Assembly: GCA_021292165.1 (NCBI GenBank)
Contig: CM037888.1
Coordinates: 34,057,091 to 34,121,090 of the forward strand
Length of the DNA: 64,000 nucleotides
Source of the DNA: Shinisaurus crocodilurus
Lineage: Eukaryota > Chordata > Lepidosauria > Squamata > Shinisauridae
Reading direction: 5' to 3'
In this document: one piece after another, positions 12,401 through 24,720 of the stretch
Layout: each line of letters starts with the position of its first letter
Numbering within the stretch: the stretch's first letter is position 1
Notes under the pieces: generated by a model
What the model was told of the DNA's origin: nothing
Seen by the model: only the letters and a program-made list of their open reading frames with translations
Databases searched by the model: none
Position numbers and translations under genes: made by a program

Positions 12401-15400
12401 CAAGCTCAGAGCAGCTCTCTTCCCCCAGTACATCTCTCATGGAATCTTACCTTCTGACATCTCTCTCTACCACCTTGTTCAGGTATAGATGCCACCAGAA
12501 CAAACAAGACCTGGGAACTGCAATACTATACCCTGTAATACGGTAGTCCAGTTAAGATAGCCACCAGTATAGCAGAGCTCATACCAGCATAACGGGGCAG
12601 AGAGCTGCAATAGGAAACGGGAGACATAGGTTTGACTCCCACTCCTGTGAGGTGTTGAAGTGGCCTCTACAAGGCAAAGCCTGCCTTTTGGGTGTTCTGC
12701 AGGCAGCATTAATTTCGGATTGAGAAGGTCCCACTCCAGGGAGCAACTCCTTAACCACACAGCCGCAGCAGACCAAAAAATGACTCATGATGGAACATTT
12801 GTGGTCTCCTAGGTTCTAAGCTCATCGCATGCCTCCTTTCCCCGTATGGGACCCAGTACTCCTAGCAACGTGTGCCAGTGCTGAAGGGGCTCCTTGTAGA
12901 GACATAGCTGAATGGGACAGCACAGGCTACGGTCTCCCAAGTGAAAAGACTGGGAAGACACCCCCCACCCACCCCCCGATGGCGGTGTCCTGTAGCCAAT
13001 TGCAGTGACTGGCACATGGACCAGTGGCCTTGCTCTGGCAATTTCCTGATTTATTCATGCCCCTGGATGCCTTTCATGCCCAGCCTGCTTCGTCCTTTCC
13101 AGTTGTGCCTCCCCCATGGTCATTTGATTGATTTGTAGCACCCGCTGGTTATCCTCCCCCCCCTCCCCAGCAACACTGAGGGCAGTACTGAGCTGTTTCA
13201 ACTGCTCCATCACTACTGCTGGTGCTCTAGTAGAAAACCCTTGGGCAAGATGCACACCCTCAGCTGTAGCGGAGTGTTGTGGCAAACAACCCACTGCTTG
13301 CCTTCCTAAAGACATCTGAGGTGTGAAGCAAGTGGGTGGGAGAACAGAGGAAACTGCCTTATATGGAGTCAGACAATTGGTCCATCTAGTTCAATTGGTC
13401 CGCAGTGACTCCAGGGTTTCAGGCAGGAGTCTTTCTCGGCATGCCTGTAAGTGGCAAATATTGAACCTGGGACCTTTTGCATGCAAAGCACGTGCTGTGC
13501 TCCTTTCACAAGCTACTCTCCTATTGTGCATGCGCTCACTAGGTTCCCTTGTAATGTTACATTTGGGCATTCATCTGTGGCAGGAGATAATGTCATTGAC
13601 TCCCATCAGCCCATCACTCCCATTATCCCACTGGATAATTTTCTTCTGTTAGGCTGGCTGAATTTGATATCTTCTTGAGCTGCAGTCTTCTCTGCGGGAT
13701 ATGTGCATATGACGCTGATTAGAATTCAGTGTAGAGCAGTGTTCTCCAACCTGGGGTCCCCAGATGTTTTTGGCCTACAACTGGCATGCTGGGAGTTGTA
13801 GGCCAAAAACATCTGGGGACCCAAGGTTGGAGAACACTGATGTAGAGGATGTTTGATCCCAGAATATTTGGGTGATTGTGTGTCTCTTACTGTACCATAT
13901 AGGCAAGAAATGCCATGAAGTGTGTGCTTGATCGTTTTTGTTTTGCCTTAAACTGTCTCTGAAATTAATGTTGTGTTCTACTTTTTTTAGTCATTAGTTC
14001 CATTTGATCCCACTAAATTGTTTGGCTGGCAGTCGGCAAATACTCTTGCCATTCCTGGTAAGTAACTTTCATGCAAAATCAGAATAAAATACATGGAGGT
14101 GGACTCTTCCAGCATATTATGTCATTCCAGGGGTGGGGAACGTGTGGCCGTCTAGATGTTGTCGGACTGCAACTCCCATCAGCCCCAGCCAGCATAGCCA
14201 ATGGTGGGGGATGATGAGAGTTGCAATCCAACAACATCTGGAGGGCCATATGTTCCCCACCCTGTACAACTGGATCGTAATTTTTCTGAAAAGTGAGATG
14301 CTTAAGATGCTGAGAGCAAAATCTTCAAGCAAAATCTTCTTTGGTCTCACTGTAGAAATTGGTCTTTTAAAGCAGGAGTGGGGGACTGCTGGGCCACGGG
14401 CCAGATTTTCAGTGAGGAGGGAAGTGAAGGAGGGAGAGACGGGGAACAGGAAGACGTGAGTGGCTGTGCCCGTGCCCGTGCCCGCCCTTGGTATGCGGCC
14501 CCTGAGCGGTTCACCCTGATGGAATATGACCCTTGACATAAAGAAGGTTCTCCATCCCTGTTTTAAATGGTGAACCAAGGAGTATATTAATACTGGTGGA
14601 ATTTGATTTTAAAAACTGGATGTAATTCTCGTTTGATAGAGACAGGGGCTCTGAAGTGAAGGTATCAAATTTAACCTTTTCTATGGGTTTACAGTATGGT
14701 TGCGTGTCCCTGTGCTACAGAAGGCAGGCTTCCCCTGGTATATTCCCATTTAACACTCATGACATTTTCAGTTACCTTCCAGAAACATCTCCTGCATCAG
14801 CCCCACTGAAATCAATGGGGCCTGCTCAAAAGCACAGAGGTGCTTTTTTTTGTGGTTCGCCTGATCCAGGAGATGTATTGGTAGCCAAATTTCAACTCAA
14901 GAGCCAAGAGCAACAGGAACATTGCTAGAGCGGTTTGGTCCAATCTTAACTCTTCATTCACCACAGTACTGTTGCATGCACTTTACCACAATTTTGGCCC
15001 CAGATTATTCTTTATCTGTGTATCATCTGATGCAAGTAAGCCTGTGTTTTAGTCCACTCACAATACTGCTTTTCTCCATTCCGTCCAGATATTTGTAGTG
15101 ACCTGCCTCACTTCTCATGCCCTGCTCTTGTCAACAAAGACGCTGTAATTGAACGTCTGGATTTCTGCTACTATTTGCGTCATGAACGCCCCTCGTTTGC
15201 TTTTGGGACTTTTTTAGTCCAGCAGCTGGCGAAGAGCAAAACCCCAAAGCAGCTGTGAGTATGTAAAAGAAGCAGAGATTTGGAAAGAGCAGGAGCGAGC
15301 AGCACTAATGTTTTTCACTGAAAAATGTTTGTTATAGTAAGGTGCCATTTATTGTTTTAAATATTTGTAACATACTTTGTAAGGAATTATCCTAAATGGC

Positions 15401-18400
15401 AGGTTATAAATATATAAAATAAATAATAATTTGCTGTACCAAAAAGCAAAGACCAAGGTTTGTTTTGTAATGAGTTCCAGTGGTGTTCTCTGGCTTCCAC
15501 TAAGAACAGACACAGCTTCTTAGAAATTAACTTAGGGTGCAATCCTACACATGTTTATACAGAAAAAAGTACCACAGCTCCCAGCATTCCCCAACCAGCT
15601 ACGCTGAGGAACTTTTTTCTGTCTAAACATGCATGTCAGTGCTGCTCTTTAACTGTTTGTTTTAGTAGAAAACACAGTTGTAGCATAGAACCTCTAACCA
15701 TAACTGGCATCTTGATGGAAACAGTAAGAAATAGGAATTATTCTTCACACACTGCCTCTGGAAGGCTGACAGCTCTGACTACAAATCTTAATTCTTCGTT
15801 CACCACAATACTGTTGCATGCACTTTACCACAGAGTTGTCTTTATCCATATATGGTTCCATTGATTTTTATTTCAGTTGTGCACAGTTTATTTAGTTGTG
15901 TTCTAACACTCCAGTCTCTCCCTGGTGTTTCAAATGCATTATGCCAATTGCTGCCTTTTCTTTTCTAGAATTCAGCAAGTAGGCAATGAAGCCTACTCTT
16001 TGGCTCTCTCTTTCTTTTATGTGCCTTCTATTGCTGCAGCCTGTGTCTGCTTTTTGGAATTGCTGGGCCTGGATAGCTTCAAACTCCGGGTGGATATTAA
16101 AGCTGCAAATGTAATTTTGAGCTTCATGTCTAGGAGAGAGGAGCCTCAATATAACTCCATCAGGCAGTCCTTGGGTAATGGTTCTTTCTACATGTTTCCT
16201 ATATTTGTATCTTGTTTTCATTTTTGGGAAGAGAATGCAATATTTTATGGGCATGTCGGTGCATAAGAACAGAAAGTCCACAGAAAGTTACTGCACATGG
16301 AACCTCTCCAAAAAGTCCACATCTGTGGTGAAGACAGAATTGCTACAGCAGGGGCCCCGCAGGTACCACTGTGCTTACAAGGCCAGGATGAGGCACCAGT
16401 CAAGCTGCTTTTCCCCTCTGCAAGTGAATGGAGTGATTTTTCTGTTCACTCGTAAGGGGGGGGGGGTAAAAGGTCCTCCTTGCCAAGACATGGCTGGAGG
16501 AGGGGCGAAGTGCAACCCCCACCCAGCACTCTGGGGGCAACAGGGTTCTTGGCGGGAGGCAGGCATCGCCCCACTCCAGCTGATTTTTCGGCAGGGGGGC
16601 TTTTTGCTGCCTATACAAGCTGATGGCGCAATCTCCATTGGCTTGTACAGATAGCAAAAAAGCCTCTTTGCTGAAAAAAGGCTGGAGTGGGGGCCAAGTC
16701 CACCCCCACCATGGTCCCTTGAGGCAACAGGGTCCTTGGTGGGGGGGTGGGCTCCACCCCCCCCTCCAGCTGATTTCAGCAGGGGGACTTTTTCTCACCT
16801 CACGCAAGTGAATAGAGAAAGTGCTCCATTCAGTTGCGTGGAGAAGGAGGGGCCAGAGAGAGAGCCAGGGAGAGGGAGAAGAAAGGGGGGGAGGAAGAAA
16901 GAGGAACCAGAGAAAGAAAGAATAAAGGAGCCAGAGATTGAGAGGGAGAGAAAGAAAGAGCAGCCAGAGAGTAAGAAGGAAGAGAGAGGGAGAGAGAGAG
17001 AGAAGCCAGAGAGAGCGGGAAGAAAGGGGTGGGGGGGAGGCAGAGAGAAAATAGCCACAGAGTAGAGAGGTCAGAGTGGGTAGCACATTCACACACAAAC
17101 ACAAATAAGGGGGCATTCCTAACATTCTTGTGCTTGCACCCTGCGCCCCCTGCAGCAGGCAATTTGTGGTGGTGCCCAGGGCATTTTTTGAAAATGCCAC
17201 ATGTGCCCAGGAGCCCAAAGGGGTTGGAGACCCCTGTGCTATTGAAGAAAAGGCTAGCCAGCTTTCTGTGTCCATTTCAAACATGTTTTTCCTGATGAGG
17301 ACCTGTAATTGATGAAATGACATATTTTAAAATCATTGTCATCAAACAGATCTAAAGGCCGATAAAACAGGATGTTGGAGATCTGGCTGTAAACTAGTAG
17401 AGAGCTGTTGTTGAAAGAAAAGCAACTTAGCTGTGCTGTATCAACATGAAGATACAACCTCAGCAAAATGCTTTGTGTGTTCTTTTTTCAGTTGAAAAGC
17501 TAACCGAGCTAGCTGATGGAGAAAAAACAGCAGCAGAAGAGCTCCTTGTCTGCTTAGAGGAAGCAGTTTGGGATAAGATTGAGCATCAGAAAATAAAGAA
17601 GTGAGTCAACAATTTGAGCTAACCCTGGCTGGTCACCAGAAAGTTAAAACCCTGGAGTGGGTGATCATGTGATATGTTAGATTGAATGCCTCTTCTGGCT
17701 GGTGAGTTTAGTAAGTTATCCACGGCACATCAAACTGGTAGGCATTTGTTACACCATCTGTGGTCTTTTATGACTATCTATGAAGATTAAGGATTGGAAT
17801 GGTTGGCGCAGGTTGCAAGTGCAGTGTTGAGCCTTATCCTGGAACATTGGGTCCAGCTGAGTTCTGTGGAAAGTCTTCTGGTAGATTCTTCTGAAGCAAC
17901 AGGTATTTGCAACTTGATTTGTAGAAAACTAAATTCTTGTCTTCTGGATGTGGAGCTACAAGCTAAAATGTCCCCATGGGATGTCTTGGTAAATGGATTT
18001 TCTCAGCAGTTACTGATTTTGTTGAAGTTGATGACCCCAGACCTCGGGGTGGGTGGGTGATGGGGTGCTAAGCGCATGCACACATGCATCTTTTCCATCT
18101 TCGCATGTGGCTTTGTTATCCAGGCAGCGTAAAGCAGAGCTGTAATTTAGCGCTTCTTGACCAAGCAGCGGGGAGTTAGGTCAGGCCTTGTGGAGATATT
18201 TGTTACTCTCCTAGAGAAATGATAATAAAACATCATGTGAATAACAGATACAAAGTTCTACCAGCCCAAGACCCTATACATATCACTTTCATGAAAGGAG
18301 TTACTTGAACTGTATCTTCAGCAACAGCAATTAACTGATCACAGGTCAAGAAAGGATTAATAACTTCTAATTTGGGTAGGTTCTGGCTAGGATGTTATGA

Positions 18401-21400
18401 GGGGCATGTCTTTGGTACCACCTCCACATGTCTTGATTTTAGAACCTTCGCTCTAAATTCATTTCCTTGTCCTTTATTTCATTGGCCCCAGACGGCTAGA
18501 TGCAGTTCCTGCTGTGCTGTTCCATCTCTGAGAAGATGGAGTTAGTTCATGCCATGGCTGCTATCATAACATGGCTGAGGCCTTCTGCTTAAGCAGGCTG
18601 ATGTGGTACCTCCTTGCCTTCCTTGAGTCATCAGGAACTGTTGGCTCTGCAGGCCTGTTTCTGTGGTGTACTCCTCCTTTCTTGTGACTCAATGAATTTG
18701 TTGGGGAGGGCTGTGGGTGTATGAGGCAGCCTTTCTTGCAGCGGAAGATTGAATTAGGTGGCCTTTTGTTTCTTCTCCAGTTCTCCATGCTTTGTCTCCA
18801 GCGGGTCTTGGTAGCCAACCAGCTGTGAAATACAATTCTACTGTGTGCAAATGGTTGGCACAGGTCTACAAATGGTTACTGTATTTACTAGTTGCCTAGT
18901 GGCCAGCTGTGAAAGCCAATCATCATAATATTTATTTATTTATTTATTTATTGCATTTGTGAAACGCCCATAATTTCAGTGAGCCTTACTTCTAGGAAGC
19001 AAGTGTATAGCCCTTGATCTACAAAAGGGTCCTATAAAAATTATGTGCAGAGAATTTTGAAGTTTGGATGTGTTTCTGGACCACATAGCTACAAAATGTA
19101 TACTTGGGTAGACATGCTTATTCCGTAGTATTAATTATGAAGCTACCTTTTTCCAAGATGGTGGACATGCAGGTGTGGATATCATAGGATATCATAGGAT
19201 CATAGAGTTGGAAGGGGCCTACAAGGCCATCGAGTCCACCCCCCTGCTCAATGCAGGAACCTAGAGGAGGGGTCTCCCATCCAAGTAATAACCAGGCCTG
19301 ACCCTGCTTAGCTTTTCACGCTCAGACAAGCTGAACCAGTGTAAGCCACAGGCCTGTGTTGAGTTTATGAATAAGTGCATGCAAAAAGTTAATTTTGTGG
19401 GCAAAGTAAATGCTTTTTTTGAGGTCAAAGGTCAAAAATCTATCACAATTCGATATTTTGGTTTTGTTCTGTTTGTTTAAATGACAGTGAAAATCAGAAA
19501 TTGCAATCAAATAAATTTCTGGCTGATCAGTGCAAATAACTTGGGCAAGTTATTTTAAGTGTTTTATGGCTAAAGTATTCAAAAAGAGAAGGAGAGGGTG
19601 GCAGGTGATGAAGGGCTCCCACCAACAAGCCTCATAATTCCTGGCAGGAAATCATGGCTCCACAGGCCCTCTCACTGGCTGCAGATGACACACGGAGTGT
19701 TGTTTTCTGCCGGGGCTCATGGGCTTGTGGCCTCTCCTGTGTTGATGGGAGCCGTTCATCATCTTTTATGCCTCAGCTTTCCCAAGCTATGTTGGGTCCT
19801 GATTTGAAATATTTGAATTTAAAAAATAAAAGAGCAGTTATAACAAAGACGACATTTGTACACATGGCAAACAACATTAAAATATAAAATAAAGTGGTAC
19901 AGCCATCGATAGGGCCACAAAATGGTAACTACCAGTAATTGGTTATCCAGCACTCAAGACATACTGTCTAACATTTTCATATGATTTAGAACCATTCCAA
20001 AATCTAATAAATGGCTGCCATTGTTTTAATGTGTCTTTATCAGATTTTAAATAATCCTGTATCTGTTTATAACATGTTTGTTTAAGTACCCTTTGACAAA
20101 TATTTCTGGACCACAAACAACCCACAGTTCACAACCCAACAACAAACCATGTTTCGATGACAACCCGCACTCAACCCATACTCTGTGTGCAGTGTGTGTT
20201 GTCGTGTTGTATGAACCCAGCCAATAGTTCCCCTGTGTTGGGTGGGTGGGGGGTCTTTCCATGAGCTGCTATCCCCTCCCCTTCCCCAAGGTAAGGTGTT
20301 GTGTTTGGTTTTGGGAAGGGTGGTGGTGGCTAACAGTATTTTCGAGTGTTCATAGCGAATGCTCTAAATGTCGTTTGAGACTTTTTTCAGTGACTGGAAT
20401 GCTTGAAAACCCTTGTTTACTTTCCAGATTACCCTGCAAATCAGACCTTGCTGGTCCCTGTTCCCACACATTCAGGGGAGTGCTTCTGAGCAGACCAACT
20501 TCATGAAGGGAGGCAGACACCTCCCCCCCACACACACACATTCTGTGCAGTTCATGGAGAATTCAAGTGGGGGAGGACACTGCCAAAATGGGGAAAGCTC
20601 TTGCCCAGACATGCTGACGAGGGGAATTGTAAAACCCTGATGATACGCTTTTTCCAAATGGTTATCAGTTCAATCAGACTGAATGAAATTGTAGGAACCC
20701 TATGAAGGAGAGGAAAAGAAATACGCAACCTTATCCTGCATTATTATTTTCTTCTGTATTTGAGCTCTCAGTCCTCCGGGCTGATGGTTTGAAGCATTAT
20801 CCCTCCTTGCAGATGCTCTTTCAGCCTGGTTTGCTTGGCTTCCTATTCATTTGTGCCACTGCCAGAGAGAAGGGAAGAGCCCCTCATCAGAGCAGAGAGG
20901 GAGGGGCAGTTGCCATGGCAAGTGGTTTTGTGGATTGCTGCTTATGGGGCAGGGGGCAGGAGAGAAGGCTGGTAAGTTATCAGTTATAAGTAGCAGTAAT
21001 GTAGCCTTTCTTTGCAGGACATCCAGTGATGCAAGAAAGCAATGGTCCCTGGTAGTCCAGTTCTGCAGGCTCCACAACGTCAAGCTCAGTATGTCGTACC
21101 TGAAAGTGTGTGCTAGATCCAATGAGTGGCTGCAGTTTATTATTGTAGCCCAAATGTACAGCTACCCGCCAGCCGAGGTAAGGTGCCCCTGGAGGCAAAG
21201 GTGATACTGCCGTATGAATTAGACTCGTGGTTTGGTCTTTGCTTTTGCTGCCTGTAGAAGGCAGTCCTTTTGAGCAGAACATATGGTTCATATGGAAGAG
21301 ATCAGTAATGGAGACTGTGGCTTATCATAGAAAAGTAGAGTTGGAAGGGGCCTACAAGGCCATCGAGTCCAACCCCCCGCTCAATGCAGGAATCCAGGTC

Positions 21401-24102
21401 AAAGCATCCCTGACAGATGGCTGTCCAGCTTCACCTTGAATGTCTCCAGAGTGGGAGAGCCCACCACCTCCCTAGGTAATTGGTTCCATTGTCTTATTGC
21501 TCTAACAGTCAGGAAAATTTTCCTGATGTTCAGGTGGAATCTGAGTCCTTGTAACTCGAGCCCATTATTCCGTGTCCTGCACACTGGGATGACTGAGAAG
21601 AGATCCTGGCCCTCCTCTGTGTGACAACCCTTCAAGTACTGGAAGAGTGCGATCATATCTCCCCTCAGTCTCCTCTTCTGAAGGCTAAACATGCCCAGTT
21701 CTTTCAGTCTCTCCTCATACGGCCTTGTTTCCAGTCCCTTTATCATCTTTGTTGCCCTCCTCTAAACCCTCTCCAGTTTGTCTACATCCTTCTTAAAGTG
21801 TGGTACCCAGAACTGGACGCAGTACTCAAGATGAGGCCTAACCAGTGCCGAGTAAAGGGAAATTATCACTTCATGCGATTTGGAAGCTATACTTCTATTA
21901 ATGCAGCCCAAAATAGCATTTGCCTTCTTTGCAGCCACATTGCATTGCTGTGGCTTATTTCCATCGTGGCTTATTTCCCCTGACATGATCATGCAAACCC
22001 AGTCAGACTCAGGAGCAACCATCTTTGGCAGCACCTATGTCTGTGAACAGACTTTTTCCCGAATGAAACATCTGAAATCTCCAACCAGATCCAGACTAAC
22101 TGATGCACACTTGCATCACTTGTTACGACTAGCAGTGACAAATATGGAACCGGACATTGACCATCTCATTAGCCAAAAGCAGTCCCATACTTCCCATTGA
22201 AATACTAATAAGCTTATGTTGATTAAAATTGTTCTTTATTTTAAATATTGTATTGTTTTTTTCCTGTTTTTTTGCACTACAGATAAGATATGTGCAGTGT
22301 GCAAATCAAGCCTTTCTGTACCTTTTTAAAATTTAATGTATTTCAATTTTAAACAGCAAATTAATTTGTAATTAATTTATTATTAATTTATAATAACTTT
22401 CCATCTAATCAAGTAAAAAAAAAGGACCCCTGCTGTAGCCGAACCCTGCATTGCAAAGCCTGCATTGAGCAGGAGTTTGGACTGCCATATGATCTCCAAA
22501 GACCCTTCCAACTCTATGATTCTATGCTGTCAGCCTGTGATCTTTTAAAAAACGTTTTGTTTTTAAAGAGAATGGCCAGGCTCACATGACACGATAAGCC
22601 ACACCGTGTAGCAAGCTATGCAGTGTGGCTTATAAGCCCCCCTACCTCCGAGGCAGCCCAACAGATGACTGGGCACATTGTGGATAGCAAGCCCCCTCCT
22701 GCCCCCTCAGTTCTCCCACGGGTGTAGGAGAACTATAGGTCACCAAGGGAGGAATGAGGCTTCCCCCCGCTGCCACAGCGAGCCCTTTCAGGCTTGCGGC
22801 AACTTTTTTCTCCTTTTCTTTTTGTAGATTGCGGAAGGCGGCTTTCAACGCACCTTTTGTGAACCCCGTTTTGGCAGCTACGAGCAGTCCCTCCAAGGTG
22901 CCCCAAGGGTAGCTTGGAGGGGCTGTCTGTCTTTGCCCACCCTTTTTTTAAAATTTTGGGTGCACAAAGTTGTGCATGCAAAAATTATTCATTTATATAT
23001 TTCTTTTGTACAAAATTGGGAGTCCCATGGCAAGAGTGGCAAAGTACACTTGCTGCGCCTGCCATGGGGCTCCTGGGTGAGCTGGCACAGGCTCCCCCGC
23101 CCCGCCGCCACCACCCTTTCGCCAGCTTTTTCTCCCTTTTAATTTTTTTTGTTTCGGAGATTTTGAAAGCTGACTGGCCAGCCGGCTTTCATGATTCCTG
23201 TTAAGGGAGCCATGAGCAGCCCCTTCAAAGCCCCCCAGCAGCACCTTGAGGGGACTTTCCACGGCTGCCCAGCATTTTTAAAAAAAGTTGCCCACACAAG
23301 TGTGCGCCAATTTTTAAAAAGTTTTTAAAAATTTGTAGTCACCGTTGTGCAAATGGGCTCATTCGCTTCAGAGCAGTGTTTCTCAACCTTGGGTCCCCAG
23401 ATGTTTTTGGCCTACAATGCTGGCTGGGGCATGCTGGGAGTTGTAGGCCAAAAACATCTGGGGACCCAAGGTTGAGAAACACTGGCTTCAGAGCAACTGC
23501 GTGGGTTTCAAGCCTCGGCTGGGGCAACGTCCAGGGGGGTGCCTGCTGCCAATGGGCCCACCCGGGACATTGCCCAGAAGTCCCTCGAAACCCATTCTCC
23601 CCCCGCCCCTTGGTTTCTCTTGACAGCTTGCAGAAGGCAAGCCTTCGAGAGAAAACCAAGCCATGAGGGATCTTTGCCCAGGAAGGGGTTCCCCCCCCCT
23701 CTGGATTTACACCTTGTTCTCATCAAGATCCTTATCTATTTTTGCTTCCCCCTTTATTCTCCATGGGGAAGCAAATTTTGGACTTTGTCCCAAGCCTCTA
23801 CGGGCTTGAGTAAGAGGCTTACTCAACCTAGAGGCTTACTCAACCTAGATTCCACCTAAGCATCAGGAAAAATTTCCTGACTGTCAGAGCAATAAGACAA
23901 TGGAACCAACTACCTAGGGAGGTGGTGGGCTCTCCCACTCTGGAGGCATTCAAGGTGCGGCTGGACAGACATCTGTCGGGGATGCTTTGACCTGGATTCC
24001 TGCATTGAGCAGGGGGTTGGACTCGATGGCCTGGTAGGCCCCTTCCAACTCTACTTTTCTATGATTCTATGATTTCTATGATTCTAAGGTTACAAGTATT
24101 TC

Positions 24103-24134
<32 letters not shown>

Positions 24135-24687
24135 TGAAACGAGAAACCAAGTTTGACATGTAGCTGCCAAAATTCAGGGTCCCTGAAAAAAGGAGGGTTT
24201 GAGTGGGAATGTGGTGGATTTGGACTGGGACATTCTCAGAGGTATGTCCCAGTCTTAACACACACACCCATCCCACTCAAAAACGTTTTTAAAGCTCCCT
24301 GAGTTTTGACAGCTACTTGTAAAAAGGGAACTTTTACTTGACAGCTACCTGTAAAAGGGGGGGGGGGAGAGCCCAAAAGGCCTGTCAGCAGGGAGGGAGG
24401 GGAGCCCGTGCCAGTTGACCCCAAGTGCCGCTGGCCCTCACCTGGGAACCACTTGGCGAGAGCGGCAGGAGGTTTTTGCCACTCTTGCTAAGCGGCTCGC
24501 TCACCAGTCGGGTTGACACATGGTGGGTCATGTTGTCTGGGTTCGGACAACACGCCAACCCTTTGTGGCTTAAATAAACCTTACTACAGACCATGGCTTG
24601 TCAGGGTGGCTTATAAGCCACCATGACAAGTGGCCCAGGTTCGCATGACATGCTAGCCCACCGTGGCTTATGGCTTATAAGCAGCAA

Positions 24688-24720
<33 letters not shown>

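Noticed and set aside
16400..17323. A 307-codon ORF on the minus strand
   Set aside because: It lies within a non-coding hAT-type element and derives largely from the purine tract, giving a low-complexity Leu/Ser/Pro sequence without domains or splice context.
17794..18060. An 88-codon ORF in a SPG11 intron
   Set aside because: Its sequence (for example [20 protein letters not shown]) is plausible as protein, but I recognise no family. Human spatacsin has no matching segment and it would break exon phase.
19262..19342. A functional 5S rRNA gene
   Set aside because: It is incomplete and diverged, lacking the rest of the 5S sequence and a T-run terminator in the right place.
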